From contig JAQFVV010012545.1 of assembly GCA_028023455.1 (NCBI GenBank), forward strand, positions 1,860,001-1,924,000: DNA of 64,000 bases. The letters are read 5' to 3'. The stretch comes from Epiperipatus broadwayi (lineage: Eukaryota > Onychophora > Udeonychophora > Euonychophora > Peripatidae). A program made the position numbers and the translations under genes. Numbering within the stretch: position 1 is the first letter of the stretch; each line of letters opens with the position of its first letter. Positions 23,366 through 36,235 of the stretch are shown here, piece by piece. The notes below the pieces were generated by a model. It worked only from the letters and a program-made list of their open reading frames with translations. It made no database searches and was not told where the DNA came from.

Positions 23366-26300
23366 TCTGACATCTAACAGCAAATAAAATCTTGGATACT
23401 TTTCTGTTTTATGGACAAGCAAAATGTTGCTCATATTTTTGATAAATGTACAGATCCAGGGCTTATAATTTCTCTTTTAGTTGTTAAATTCAAAAAAAAT
23501 TAATAGGCTAAATGAAAGTAATAAATTCTAATAAAATACATTAATAATTTTTATTTCAATTTTTTTTTTTTTTTACTTATAATGTGGAAGTGACGATATA
23601 CTTTTTAGTTAAAGTTTTTGATGGTTTGTGTAGAAAAACTAATGAGTGTTTCATCGTGTTATCACTTTCAAGTTTTTTTTATTTTTCAAAGGAAATTTAT
23701 GCTTCTATAACTCATTTTTTATTTATGTTCAATGTGTATAAAGTCAAATTTGATAGCACACAAACAATATGACATTCTAACAAAATTTTTCATATGGTAT
23801 ATTTTATTATTTTCATTGACTTCTTAGGTCTGGACTCAATCTCCAAATTTTCCATATTTTTTTTTACACAAATTTATTTTACACGTAAATTTTGGGAACC
23901 AATCTCTACTGTATAAAAGAAAATTAGGTGCATATACTAATTTAAGTTTTTTTTTCTTTTGTAGATAAAATTCTAAAAAAAATGATAAAAAATATCTGTC
24001 AAAAAGATATGTTTCATGTGTGTTAATGAATTAAAATTGTTGCAGCTCAATTAGCTGAAGAATCTAATGTTTGAACTGCTGAATTATTTAATGTTAAAAA
24101 ATAATTTAAAAAATTATAAGAAATTGATGTTTACTGAGAGAATTGATAGCCAATACAAAAAACACACACACAAAAACCCCATAAGAATAGGTAAATTGCA
24201 AAACTCCACACAGATCAAAACTCTCTTTGTCTGTCAAACCAGTGTACTAAGAGTTTCATAACACAACATTTAGTACTAGTAATCAATTTAAAGTGATTGG
24301 TTTTTCATGTAAATGCTGTGATATGTTAGCAATGCCCATAAAAAGTGGATATCATGTGATCGGAAGCATAACATATATTCAGACAAATCACTGTTTGCAT
24401 AACTGGAAAATGTTTGACAATCATACAAAAGCCTGTGCTACCATAGCCCAACTATGAAATTATGATGATGGAAATGCATGGGGAATAATTTACAGTAATG
24501 TAATATTTTCTTATTCCAATTACTGCCTGTGTAAATGCATCACAACTGCCAACTATTGGAACATTTGATGAGACATTCATCTTAATATGCCAATATTATT
24601 TCTAAATAAGAGTTCACACAATCAAATATTATGTTGTAGAAATTTCTTAATATCTCTCTAGATATTGTTCAGTTGAATAAAAGTAGTTACTAAAATAATT
24701 GATATTTCTGAACAATTTTAATAAAGGCATCAGAGGATTCACTGTGTTCAATTCCTTATATATACATAAATTTTTAAAAAAAACTTTTTTGTTGAAAAAT
24801 ATTGAATAAATCTTAACGGGAGCTTTCTTGAAACAACTAAATACTATGCATTGTTATTTATGCATTTTTCTTTAAAAAAATATACTTATTATCTATACTT
24901 TGAAAAAAGAAATTTCAATCATGCTGAAAATGACTGATTTTTTAAATTTTATATCAATTCACAAGTAATATTTAACCATTTTTAATGTCAAAAGGTAAGA
25001 TCCAATAAAGTTTTAAAAAAAGATAATTACATACATTTATATAATTTAAAATAAAATTATCTGCTAAATGTAGATTACAAGCTCATCTTTCCAGATAAAC
25101 TGTCCAACTTTTTTGCCTTTTAGTCTACTTTTCAAAACAGATACAGCTAACATTTTTTTAAAAATTATCAATTCTTTTTCTTCTACTTCTCAACATACAT
25201 AAGTCCTTTCTAACATATCATTAATTATTCTTTAAGTAAATATTCAACTCAATTACTCTTTCACCTTTAATATCTTCTTTATTTATTCTTTTCAACAGTT
25301 TTATATTATTATTTTTTTCATTCTCTTCCAAACCCACAAATCTAAAGGTTTTAATCTTGTGTTTTTCCTCCTCTTTTTCCAACCATCTATACATTCCAAA
25401 CAAAATAAGACTATATAATGAATAATATTTCTGTAGTGTAATTTTCATTACACCATTCTTATGCAAGAGAGACAGATGAGTCTGATTCAGCACAAAATGT
25501 GCATCCTGGGGATCAGATTTTTTTCACGTCTTTGATCATATATTTATGATTAGCCCCCTCCACAAGGTGTTAAAGCAGATAGAAACCAATCTATCTTGAG
25601 TGAGAATGATGTAATTAATATTATACTACAGAAATATTATTCATTAAATGGATATCTACTCTAATAAAGGACTAATCAAAACTATTAAAATAAGACTATT
25701 TCTTAAATCTAATTTCAAGGGAACAAAAAATAATCTATCCTTAGTAAAAAAAAATCTGCTTATTTTTAATCAGTAACTTTATGATCATTACATTTTTGCT
25801 CCCCACCCATTTGTATCAATTTTGTTTGAGACAATTCAATATACAGTATTACTATTTCTAAAACTGCTATTATGAGTTTTCATCCTTGTAAAATAATCTC
25901 TTCTAGCAAATATTAAGAGATTTAACATTCCTAATGACTCATTCTAAATTGAGGAAAAAAAGCAGGGTATGTATATGAAATGATTTGTAGCTACTTGTAA
26001 AGACAAAAGATGAAGATACTTGGCACAGTTTGATAACTCTTATTGCAAAAGAATGTGCTGCAATTAGTTAACGCAAAAGATAAATAATCTGTGTACTAAC
26101 TCTGAAAATTCTGATAGATGTAATACTTAAAAAAAATGGCTAACTGAACAATCAAAAATGTGGCTACATAAATCATAAGTAATGACAGTTAAAAAAAATT
26201 ATATCACTAAATATGATATAAGTTAAAATAGACATTATAGAGTAAACTCCAAAAAGTACATTTGATGATATGATAGATGAATGATTTAAGAAGTGAAGGA

Positions 26301-29300
26301 ATAAATGATCATATAGATTGGAAATAATAGGACATTAAAAGTAACAAAAACATACTGATCATATTAAAGCCGTTTCAAGTAATGAGAGAGCTTTTGTGAA
26401 TAAAGATATAAAATTACATTAAGATTAATAAACTGGCACAGGTAGAAATACTGAATTAAGTCTGAAATATATAAATGATCAGAATATGAAAATGTGATAC
26501 TAATATTCCAAAAAAGTATAAAAAGTAATATTTCATTTACAATAAAAATAAAATGTTTAACAAAATTCATTTTGTATATTAAAGTAGTTTATAGATGGTT
26601 AGCAAAAAAAATAAAATCTAATTAGTAACTGCTTGAATGAGTTTGAAATTAGGATAAAAGACACAAGAAGAAAAGAATTAAAATTTTCTGAGTTGACAAT
26701 GAAAAAAGGAGTTGACTAAAATGACAAAATATAATTATCTTGTTGTTCAGTTACAAAAAAATATTGCATGGTAAAGATGTTTTAATGTTGATATAAGACA
26801 AAATTAATTTGAGCAATTGCACTTTCATTCTAATAAGTTTTCTTTAAATTATCTAATGTTTAAAACCATCTAAATTAGTAAAAATTTGAAAATAAAGAAG
26901 TCTGAAGAAGATAACTGAAACAATCAAATAATAACCTATACTAAGTTACTTATTTTTATTCCAATGCAGCATTACTAAATCAGACTGCTACAAAATATGT
27001 GTGGAAAGCTTATACTCTGTCCAGATGAAATTTGTTCTTTGAGCAAAATTTGTAATCAAAGTTAACTTGCATACTATGAAATTAAATATATATATATATA
27101 TTGTAATTTAAATGAATGAACTTTTTTTTAATGTCATATGACCTCCCAAATAAGTGACAATATTATTATAATTATAAAAGTTGTTTAATCAATATTTGAA
27201 AACCTGTACTTTTAATAATTACAATTTATTATTCTAATATTATATAGAAAAAACTATTCTTTAATTATAACAAAAATGATTTTATTTGATAATTCTCTAG
27301 CATAGTGAAAAAGGACTACAAAATAATAATAATAAAAGTTGCAGGAGTCCATCAACAAACACTGCTACTATAATTTTAAAAAATATAATTAAATGAAAAT
27401 ATAAATAAATATTAGTATTTCTTTTTTTTAATTATCATAAACCATTGGCATATTTATGTAAATATACACATACTTGGGCAAGCAATTATATATATGGTAT
27501 GTGGGTCTAAATATATGTAAATTTGTCTATATAAACAAAATAAAAAGAAGACCAGATTTTAAAAAAAAAAAAATCTTTAACTATTTTGATGGTTTTTCTT
27601 GGCAAACATTTTGATTTTTCAACATAAGTTTACATGTGCAACTTTAAAGCCTTTTAAAATGGGATCAAAAGCTAAAGAAAGTTTAACCACTCATTTACAA
27701 TGGCAATCACTCTAGACTTCAAGTTGAACAAAATAAAAACACCTTGTTAAAAATAAATTTTTCAAGTTAATAATAAAAAAATGTACTAAGAAGATTTATT
27801 TAAAAAAATAAAAAACATTTATTAAAAAAGGGATTGTAATGTTAACTAAATATAGTTTATATAATCTAAAAAACAGATTAAAGTTGAACTGATTAAAATC
27901 TTTTTTTTAAAACAAGATTTCAAACATATTTTTTTTTTAATGAATTGGCATAATTGTTACTTCTAATCAATTGGAGAATGATCTCATCATTTCAAATGTG
28001 ATGAATAATTTTTATGTCTATACTATACCGCCTACACTTTTCAAGTTGGAATGTAATTTATGATAATTTAATTTTCAAACCAACCTACTCCATTTGCTTT
28101 TAAAATCAATGATTCACTATCTTTATCAAACTGATTTAGTTCTATTCTCAAATTTATTTTCAAATTTACACAATTTTCATATATTAATATGAAAGTATAT
28201 CCTTTAAATAATAATTAAAACTGATTATTAATATAAACAAAAAAATAAGGCAAGCATAATCAGTTTAGCCTAAATTTCTGCTTTGCAATTTTTTCACATT
28301 CATGAGACTTAAATGATACGATATTCTTAAATATTTTAATAACATATTAAAATATAATGTCTGTAAATATTTGATATAAATTGAAATAACATTCAATCCT
28401 TCACAGAGATCTTAAGGGAAGAATATAGAAAAAATTTAATGACCTCTCTATAGATTCTTAACATTAAAGTTAATTTAAATGAATGTTTGTGTGATAAAAA
28501 ATATGAATGAGCTATTTATATCAACCTCAATTTTTTTCTCAGAAGCCTGAGGTATCAGATGTTTTTTTCTTGAAAACAGAATGAATAAAAATTTGTGTAT
28601 GTATGAATGTAAGACTCCTGTTAATGTTTAATGATTGTAAGATGGATTATATAGGTGTCAGCAGTTGTATGATTTTGGATAAGTTCTGCTCAAAACTACA
28701 ACAATATGATTGAGTAAATAATTCATAGAGGATATTAAGAATCCCTAGAATTCAGATAAAGGCTCGTAATATTTTATTATAAACACATATATATTGCCCA
28801 TAAACAAGAACATTATAGAGATTATTAATGCTAAATTACAAATAATAATAATAATTATTATTCCACATATTAAAGGAATCAAATGCAGATAATTCAGTTT
28901 ATGCCCAACAGATTTTCATTCTAATAAAAAAAGTAAACTACCTACATTTGTTTTTGTGTGTACATACACAAAATGCTTTAAAACCAGATTAAATATCTTA
29001 AAATTTTTATAAAAATTGTTATTGCAGAATTAGAAAGCATTTAAAATCTGAAAATACTATGAATAAATATAGATATGACATCAGAAATGGGGGAGGGGGC
29101 ACTTTAAAAATTTGAAAAGAAAAAAATTTGTTTATTATAAATTCTTTTTTTTTAGGAAAAAAAAATCCTAAAAATAAATATTTACAGTACTCTGGCAGAA
29201 AATATGGAATTCAAGACTGCAATGTGTTAAGAGATTATAATACACAGCTAATAAAACAAATTCTATTGCGTAAATCAGTAAGATATCCTTAACCTAAAAT

Positions 29301-29430
29301 GCTCCAGTAAATTTAAACTAGCTTTTACAAATCATTTAAAATAATAAAAGGCTTTGAAGATGACTCACACTAATTCTCTTCTTACACGAATATATTTTAC
29401 ATGATTTTAAAAAGAGTTTTTTAAAATAAA
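23366..29430. other. Long AT-rich stretch, no gene supported
   Basis: About 6 kb of A/T-rich DNA with microsatellites ((CA)n near 24165, (TA)n near 27085). A frame from 24291 to 24458 on the plus strand (starting KVIGFSCKCC) stays open for about 55 codons and is Cys-rich. I cannot match it to a family and it may be chance or an old repeat. The minus frame at 25221-25493 is Lys/Glu/Asn-rich low complexity. Nothing else recognised. Confidence 0.45.
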
Positions 29431-29431
29431 A

Positions 29432-29828
29432 TAAAATTCTCTTTCTACAGGAGTTGTTTTAAAATAACATCATTGATAAAAAAAAAAAAATTATGCAATT
29501 TTTAAAAAAAATGTTTCAATGCATTATTTCCCATTATTTCAAACCAAAACTTTTTCTATAATATTCCTGCAAACAGACATTTTGCTTGTCTGCATTGAAA
29601 CATTTTTGATGTTTGTTTTGAAAGGGAAGTATCTTTTTGGTATTGATGCTTTGTTTGCATCTTGCCATTTTAAAAAAAGAAATGTTCCTGGTTGGTGTTG
29701 ATGTTAAAAAAATTTAATTTTGTTTAAATTTAATTGATTAATTCATTAATTTTGTCAAAAATTAAGAGATGCTAAGTTATACATTGCAAGTTTTAATAAT
29801 AGCAATGGTATTCCAATCATGAGCAAAT
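29432..29828 (+). repeat. Dispersed repeat, copy 2
   Basis: Direct copy of the repeat at 22640-23365 without its ~300-base internal segment. It ends just before the RZ1 copy at 29839, so RZ1 may have inserted at or near its 3' end. Confidence 0.6.
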
Positions 29829-29838
29829 GTTAAAAAAG

Positions 29839-30204
29839 GTAAAACTCTCTATACATATTACCACTCAAGCCAGAGTAATCAATGAATGCCAGAAGGCTTG
29901 TGCATAAAATCCCCATCTAGTGCCTACTCATCCAATATCCCCAGACTAATTTCTGGCTTATGGCCTTCGTCTGTGAGGAGCCTTGGATCTGAGAGCAGTG
30001 CATCTAGATCTTGGGATCTAATGCAACCCTCCAGCAGCCATCTTTTATTTCTACTTAACTACAAAACTATGAGTCTTAAATTGAAAACCCTATAATATTT
30101 TCAATCGAAGCTCATTAGCTTATGTAGAATATAGGTCTGAACTCAGTTCAGTATCCATACATTTTGGTGACTTTGGTTCTTTAATAACCATAGGCACCAC
30201 AGAG
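29839..30204 (-). repeat. RZ1 repeat copy (single, partial unit)
   Basis: Minus-oriented copy of the RZ1 core, from ggtaaaactctctatac at one end to aaccataggcaccac at the other, matching 32440-32785 and the complement of 33040-33380. It lacks segment S. The frame at 29886-30095 is repeat sequence, not a gene. Contains a hammerhead-like motif. Confidence 0.8.
29930..29988 (-). ncRNA. Hammerhead-ribozyme-like motif in RZ1 (29.9 kb copy)
   Basis: Minus strand: outer stem I ATCCAA/TTGGAT, inner stem I CCTCA/TGGGG, core CAGACGA (U4 changed to A), stem II GGC/GCC around CATAA, GAAA, a TTAG segment, then GTC. Both halves of stem I are intact; the U4 change and the loss of one stem III pair suggest it is inactive. 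Confidence 0.5.
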
Positions 30205-32350
30205 AGATAAAATATATACACTATTGATAAAAATAAATTTAAAAAATTTCAAAATTATAATTTTGACAAATGGTTAATGTTTTAAGTATAAAAGTATTCT
30301 TCCAATTACTATAAAAATTTAGGCACATGGACTCATTAAAAAAGCAATATAGATAAATATTACATGCTAAAAATAAAAAACAATGAAAAAAAAAAGCTTA
30401 ATAAATAGCAAACATGTCACTAAATATCAGTAAAAAGAAAATGAAATGGAGCTAGGCCGAACATGTTCTAGAAAATGAATAAAAAAATATGTTAAAAGAC
30501 TTAGAAAAACTACATAAGATAAACAGATAAGATACAATTTGATGAAAAATGATGTGAAGAAGAGAAGCTTAGAAGTTGAAGACTATCTTGCAGCAATCAT
30601 CATCAATAGTAGTAGTTACTTATAAATGAGTATGTTCATTGTAAGTTTAGAAAAAAAAAATAAAGATAGAAAAACAAAATATAAAAAAATTAAGAATGAG
30701 CTTTGCAATGAATCAGTGAGTACATTCACATATAATGCACACTAGTTCCTTTGGTCTATTAATTTGAGGTCTTGTGACAAATTTTACTTTTTAAAGTATT
30801 CAAGCTCTTTAAAACTATTTTATCCTCAATAATATTCTCCAAATAAAAACAATAAATTTTGCACTGTTTTTAATAATTTTTATATTGAATAAGCTTTTCC
30901 CATAAAAACCATGCTAGAGTTCTCTATGAAATACTTTTTTTAGATTCTGTCAATATTCACACTTCACATCAGTATACTTTGACAAAAGTAGATTCACTAG
31001 TATCATATTTATCGAACTAAAGAGCACACTTATTGGTCTAACAAACATGGCCACTATATTTTTAGAATGTTATGCAACATCCTTAGCTTTTATGTTAGAT
31101 TAATTGCAAGTTTAATTCTATTACTTCAGATGTTGAACCATTATGGAGAATCCATGATTTGCTTTCATACAATATTATCTGACAAAATAACAGCATTGAT
31201 CAATAATAGTTAAAAATGCTCCATATGATTTGATGCCATGATAAGAGTAATGGATGCCCTGGATCGCAGTTCAACTGTCACTTCCAAAGCTTGAATGTCT
31301 CATGACCTTAGCAAAATATCATTCGATTTCTTAACAGTTGAAAATAATAAAATGTCTAAGGTACTGCTGCATATTATTAGTAATGTTTTAATTCTATTTA
31401 AAAAGTTTAAATATTAACTTTACTTCAAAAAATTATTGTTCAAAGACTATATATAGTGTAAGCACATATGTATAGCAAGAATTGGAATACAGTAGAGATT
31501 AATAATGTAATATCTTTTGTCTTTATTTCATTTTCATCAAATTCACATTAGAAATTGTTGAAGCATCTTTTAAAACTGCAAGAATTATAAAATAATAAGC
31601 TACTTATATCTACGAGAAAAGATTTGGATAATTTACTAGATATAAATCAGGTTAAAGTAATTCAAGAACATTTTTTTAAAGATAAGTATTGATTTCATAT
31701 CAAAATGTCAAAGTATTTAAAGTGAAAAAAAAAAAGACTGGGCAACAATCTTAGAAATGTTAGATAATCAAAAAAAAAAACAATCTTAGAAATATTATTA
31801 ATGATTAAATGATAACAGTTACAAGCATGAAATGATCAGAGAGAAATTTAAAAAAAACTAAAATAGAAAACAACATAATAAAATTGGATTAAAAATAATG
31901 TAATTTTTAAATATGAAAATGAAAGCTTAATCAATATTTATTTTTTTCTGAAATGCATTTAAGTATTGAACTGACAAATATTTATTGTAGAAAATAAGAC
32001 TCTTAAAAAACAATAAATTTCACAATTTTCAGAAAAATTACTATTAATAAGCAATTAAATAATTATATCATTAGGATTTAAAATCTTAAATTGAATTTCT
32101 GTACTTCAAATAAGCTCTTTTAGGTTATTTACTTTATAAAGAATATATATAAAGGGAGAGGGGAATACTAAAAAAAAAAAAACAATCTACTAAAAATAAT
32201 ATAATAATATTTTGATTATAATAAATGGAAGATTTACGATTATTGGTAAATTTTCTGATTATGAAGCTATACTAATAGTACACATATTATAGATATGAAT
32301 AACAGAAAAGTTCTATTTCTGAAAATTAATATATATAAGATGGTTAGAAC
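30205..32350. other. AT-rich DNA, nothing recognised
   Basis: About 2.1 kb between two RZ1 insertions. No coding or structural signal seen apart from A-runs. Confidence 0.5.
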
Positions 32351-32510
32351 TAATGAAACCATTAAGCATCACATGATCATCTCGTATACTAGCACAATTG
32401 TTTATAAACAAGGCAAAAACTCTCCATACAGTAGTGCCACCCTGTGCCAATCAGAGTAATCAATGGATGCCAGAAGGCTTGTGTATAAAATCCCTATCTA
32501 ATGCCTACTC

Positions 32511-32571
32511 ATCCAATATCCCCAGACTAGCGTTTCTGGCTTGTGGTCTTCGTCATTGAGGAGCTTTGGAT
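32511..32571 (-). ncRNA. Hammerhead-ribozyme-like motif, RZ1 left arm
   Basis: Minus strand: stem I ATCCAA/TTGGAT and CCTCA/TGGGG, core ATGACGA (C3 changed to A), stem II region GACCACAAGCC (one pair lost), GAAA, stem III AC/GT now with a four-base GCTA loop, GTC. The pairing frame is kept despite the 2-base insertion in loop III. Confidence 0.5.
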
Positions 32572-33236
32572 CTGAGAGCATTGCACTTAGATCTTAGGAT
32601 CTAATGCAACCCTCCAGCAACCACCTTTTATCTCTACTTAACTATAAAACTATGAGAATAAAATTGGAAAAAAACAAAAATATTTTCAATCTAAGCTCAA
32701 TAGCTTATATAGTCATATGGGTCTCAACTCAGTTCAGCACCCATACATTTTGGTGTCTTTGGCTCTTTAACAACCATAGCCACCACTATCCTATTACCAG
32801 GATTGGTGTTAAACCATTAAGCATCACGTGATCACCATCTCTTATAGTAGCACATAATTGTTTACAAACAAGGCAAAACTCTCCAAACAGGGTGGCACTA
32901 CTGTATGGAGTTTTGCCTTGTACTACTGTATGGAGAGTTTTGCCTTGTTTATAAACAATTATGTGCTAGTATAAGAGATGGTGATCATGTGATGCTTAAT
33001 GGTTTAACACCAATCCTGCCTAATAGAATAGTGGTGGCTATGGTTGTTAAAGAGCCAAAGACACCAAAATGCATGGGTGCTGAACTGAGTTCAGGCCCAT
33101 ATAACTATATAAGCTATTGAGCTTAGATTGAAAATATTTTTGTTTTCAATTCTCATAGTTTTATAATTAAGTAGAGATAAAAGGTGGTTGCTGGAGGATT
33201 GCATTAGATCCTAAGATCTAGGTGCAGTGCTCTCAG

Positions 33237-33295
33237 ATCCAAAGCTCCTCACTGACGAAGGCCACAAGCCAGAAACTAGTCTAGGGATATTGGAT
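33237..33295 (+). ncRNA. Type I hammerhead ribozyme candidate, RZ1 right arm (best copy)
   Basis: The best-preserved core in the window. CTGACGA at 33252-33258 fits CUGANGA exactly. Stem II is GGC (33260-33262) with GCC (33268-33270) around CACAA, preceded by an A.A mismatch at the position that is normally G-C. GAAA lies at 33272-33275. Stem III is AC/GT around TA (33275-33280). Cleavage is expected after C33281. Stem I inner pairs TAGGG with CCTCA (one A.C mismatch in this copy, absent in others). After an internal loop (AGCT against ATA), TTGGAT (33290-33295) pairs with ATCCAA (33237-33242). The very short stem III and the internal loop in stem I match the type I hammerheads described for metazoan retrozymes. 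The A.A mismatch may weaken it. Confidence 0.65.
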
Positions 33296-33418
33296 GAATA
33301 GGCATTAGATAGGGATTTTATGTAAAAGCCTTCTGGCATCCACTGATTACTCTGGTTGGCACAGGGTGGCACTACTGTATGGAGAGTTTTGCCTTGTTTA
33401 TAAACTAATGAAACCATT

Positions 33419-35627
33419 TATGAATTGGTCAATTGCAACCAGAAGCTAAAAAACAATGACAAAAAAAAAAAATTTATAAAAAATAGTAAAAACCAAAAAG
33501 ACATTTTTGATATACAAACAGTGTTGATAACTTGAGCACTAACATTAAGTCAAATAAAAGAATAATAGATTGGGCGGAACTTAAAATTTCTACATAGATT
33601 TGTAAGCAAGCACTAGATAGACCACAGCTAACCCAGTTAACCATCTAATTACTAGTCAGTAAATGGGTATCTGGCTATTCTTAGCTAGCTTATTAAAAAA
33701 AAAACATAAAGCTTTCCTAATTAATAGCAGACTAGTCTACTTAGTAATGTATTCTTGATTGTTCCTCTTTTTAAAAAAAGTTGAAGAAACTTTTATAATT
33801 AATAGTATAAAAGCTGTTTTATCTTTAGCTTATATATTGAATGATCAGTGACTATGCATGGAGCATAAACTTGGAAGTTCACTCAATAATATTAAAAGAT
33901 TAGCATTGTTCATAAATTAGTCACACTAAAAATAAAAGTACTATAACTGACAAATATGCATATGCAAAAAAAAAAAAACCCATCCTTATGCAAAAAATAT
34001 TTATGACATATATCAAGTAAAAAGAATAAAAGAAATCGCTCACACATATCACTCACATATATATATTAGTATTATTATAAAATAAAATGGGAGAGGACAA
34101 AAAATAATGAATATGCTTACTACAATATAGTTTGCAGCATTAAAGCACATGAAAAAGATACAAAGAGTTAATTAAAAGAAAACTACAAAATTTAGCAAAG
34201 AAACTAAATTCTTCCAATAATTTAAAATACAAGTATTATTTTTAGGTTCCATCAGGATCCTGGTGAAACATACTTTCATTTAAAAACATATAACTGATCT
34301 CTGTAGAAAAACAAATTTGTTGATTGAACATTCTTAACAAAATGCAAATTGACAAATCAATAATCTATGATAATAGTCACAAATCTTGAAATTTTTATAA
34401 TATGAAAAGCAAAGAATTCTAATAAAATAACAAGCATAATATCAAAAAGATTTATATAAATTAGTTGTAAAAAAATCAAAAAATGAATTAAGAAAAAGAT
34501 CAAAATATTTGGAAAGACAAAAATAAGTTAAAAATGAATTTAATGATTAATTAGGATATAAGTTCTCAAATCAAATATAGTTTTATTGTGAAACTTTTGC
34601 ATCTTAATAAAGTTTTTAATAAAGTTTATACTAATAAAGTGTACAAGATGCAATGGCAAATCAAGTAACAGTAATGTATGTATAGAATCAATACAAGACA
34701 AAAATAAGTTAAAAATGAATTTAATGATTAATTAGGATATAAGTTCTCAAATCAAATATAGTTTTATTGTGAAACTTTTGCATCTTAATAAAGTTTTTAA
34801 TAAAGTTTATACTAATAAAGTGTACAAGATGCAATGGCAAATCAAGTAACAGTAATGTATGTATAGAATCAATACAAGAATATAATTTTTCTAATGAATG
34901 AAAAATAAGTGGACCATAAATATAATTATAAATATAAAATGAAATTATAAAATTATAACGGAAAAGAATTTTAAACTACTTCTCAACAAAATAGTATTTG
35001 CATGTAAATTAACTATTATATAATGAATGCATTATTACATAATAACCATTTCAGAATTGAGACTTAAAAAAAATTAAGGATACACGACCTAAGTCACAAA
35101 TAAATTACATTGGAAAAAATCTGTTCCCTTCTTTTTCCACATAAAACAAATATCATTTTGAAATGAACAGATTTAATGTGAATTCAAATATAAGATTCAT
35201 AAACCTCCTTTAATATATTGTCTGATATCAATCCAATATCATTGCATAAATCATATTCATTTCAAAAATAATCTCTATGATTACTGGTCTAAACCTTATA
35301 CCTCATCACATATTTTTATTAAATGGTCTATCAATTTAAACATTTTCAACATATCTATCATCAATTATTGGAATTTAAACCTGGCATAATCCTTTTTTTT
35401 TTTTTTTTTTTAGTTTTTTTGTTTAAATTTTAAGTATTTTTAATACCTAAATATTCTAAACAAAATGGGTTTTAATATCAAATAATCATTTAAGGCTATA
35501 AAAAATAATGAATAGAGAATGAAATAAAGAATCAAAAACAAAAGATAATGCCATCCATGAGGTTCATATTTACAAACACAAACAATAATCATAATAAAAT
35601 AATTTTACAAAGTAATTTTTAAATTAC
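33419..35627. other. AT-rich DNA containing a tandem duplication
   Basis: Holds the 181-bp tandem duplication listed at 34516-34877 and a 20-base T-run near 35393-35412. Nothing else recognised. Confidence 0.5.
34516..34877. repeat. Perfect 181-bp tandem duplication
   Basis: Unit 1 (34516-34696) and unit 2 (34697-34877) appear identical base for base, both running from gacaaaaataagttaaaaat to gtatagaatcaatacaa. No divergence in AT-rich, otherwise decayed DNA means it is recent, or an assembly duplication. Confidence 0.85.
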
Positions 35628-35698
35628 TATGTTCAATTCAATCGTGCTTTCACACTTCCAACGTAAAGCTATAACAACAAATTGAAAACTAAATTAAA

Positions 35699-35743
35699 TG
35701 GCTGAGCGCTTTCAAGAAGATGTACTTCTCATATTCATAGCCA
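35699..35743 (-). ncRNA. Hammerhead-like motif, Penelope-like left arm
   Basis: Inverted copy of the motif at 36466-36510, with the same sequence: TGGCT, ATGAATA, hairpin, TGAAAGCGCTC, AGCCA. See that entry for pairing. Confidence 0.4.
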
Positions 35744-35854
35744 GTTATGATCCTTTCTTTGGAATCATTATATAAATAAATCTGATATGCAAATTATATG
35801 CAAATGAGTCACTAAGACCATCTTTTAGATATCGAAAAACATGCATCCTTACGA

Positions 35855-36168
35855 TTAATGGCAAAAGAGTCCTCTTGCTATAAAGTATGCTTCTTTTACC
35901 TTACGCTTAATATCATGCCTCTCAGTACAAACTAATTTTGCAGATGTGGGTTCGAACACATGTCCTGACAATTTTTGATGTTGAGCAAAAATTGAAGTGC
36001 ATTCTGGATTTGTATGTGCCTTATTGTATCTATACTTGTGTTGTGATATCCTAGTAGCTATGGTGGCTCTCGTTTCACCATAGTATGATGCTTTGCATCC
36101 ATTATGAGGGCATGCCACTCTGTATGCAGACTGTGGGGTCTGATCAGAAGCTATAGTGTCCTAAGTGT
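35855..36168 (-). pseudogene. Penelope-like GIY-YIG endonuclease fragment (left arm)
   Basis: The minus-strand frame reads YRVACPHNGCKASYYGETRA near its start, then ISQHKYRYNK, SIFAQHQKLSGH and RHDIKRKVKEAYFIA. This is the order of the GIY-YIG domain of Penelope-like elements: a Cys-containing approach, Y-x-GET, an Arg/His helix, a His-rich stretch, and the Arg and Glu-Ala segment with the catalytic Glu. The reverse transcriptase part is missing, and a frameshift after FIA replaces the C-terminus seen in the right arm. The domain nicks target DNA for retrotransposition in intact elements. This copy is a dead 5'-truncated fragment. The family call rests on motif order only. Confidence 0.65.
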
Positions 36169-36235
36169 TGCTAATAAGCCTATTAGTTGAGATAGGTGTA
36201 TAAAAACTCAAACAAAATTCCTTAGAAATTGTCAA

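Larger units (their letters stand above)
32351..33418. mobile_element. RZ1 foldback: inverted tandem hammerhead repeat with 13-nt TSD
   Basis: The insert is 32364-33405 (1042 bp). The left arm is minus-oriented: segment S, core, S. The right arm is plus-oriented: S, core, partial S. The arms meet near 32900-32930 and are about 520 bp each. S recurs at a 455-bp spacing in the left arm (32357 and 32812), so each arm is about 1.2 tandem units. Flanks are identical: TAATGAAACCATT at 32351-32363 and 33406-33418. The right boundary is clear because the unit consensus continues ataaacaattatg but here switches to ataaactaatg. There is no coding content; frames at 32604, 32905 and 33211 are repeat sequence. 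One hammerhead-like motif per arm. I infer a retrozyme-like element; other mechanisms for inverted duplication are possible. Confidence 0.75.

Noticed and set aside
24291-24458. Cys-rich open stretch starting KVIGFSCKCC
   Set aside because: About 55 codons without a start, partner exon or known family; kept only as a note in the region entry.
25221-25493. 90-codon minus frame, Lys/Glu/Asn-rich
   Set aside because: Composition follows the local A-rich bias; no recognisable domain and no supporting splice signals.
29886-33417. Short frames at 29886-30095, 32604-32831, 32905-33120 and 33211-33417 that resemble one another
   Set aside because: Similarity is explained by the RZ1 repeat in both orientations; stops differ between copies.
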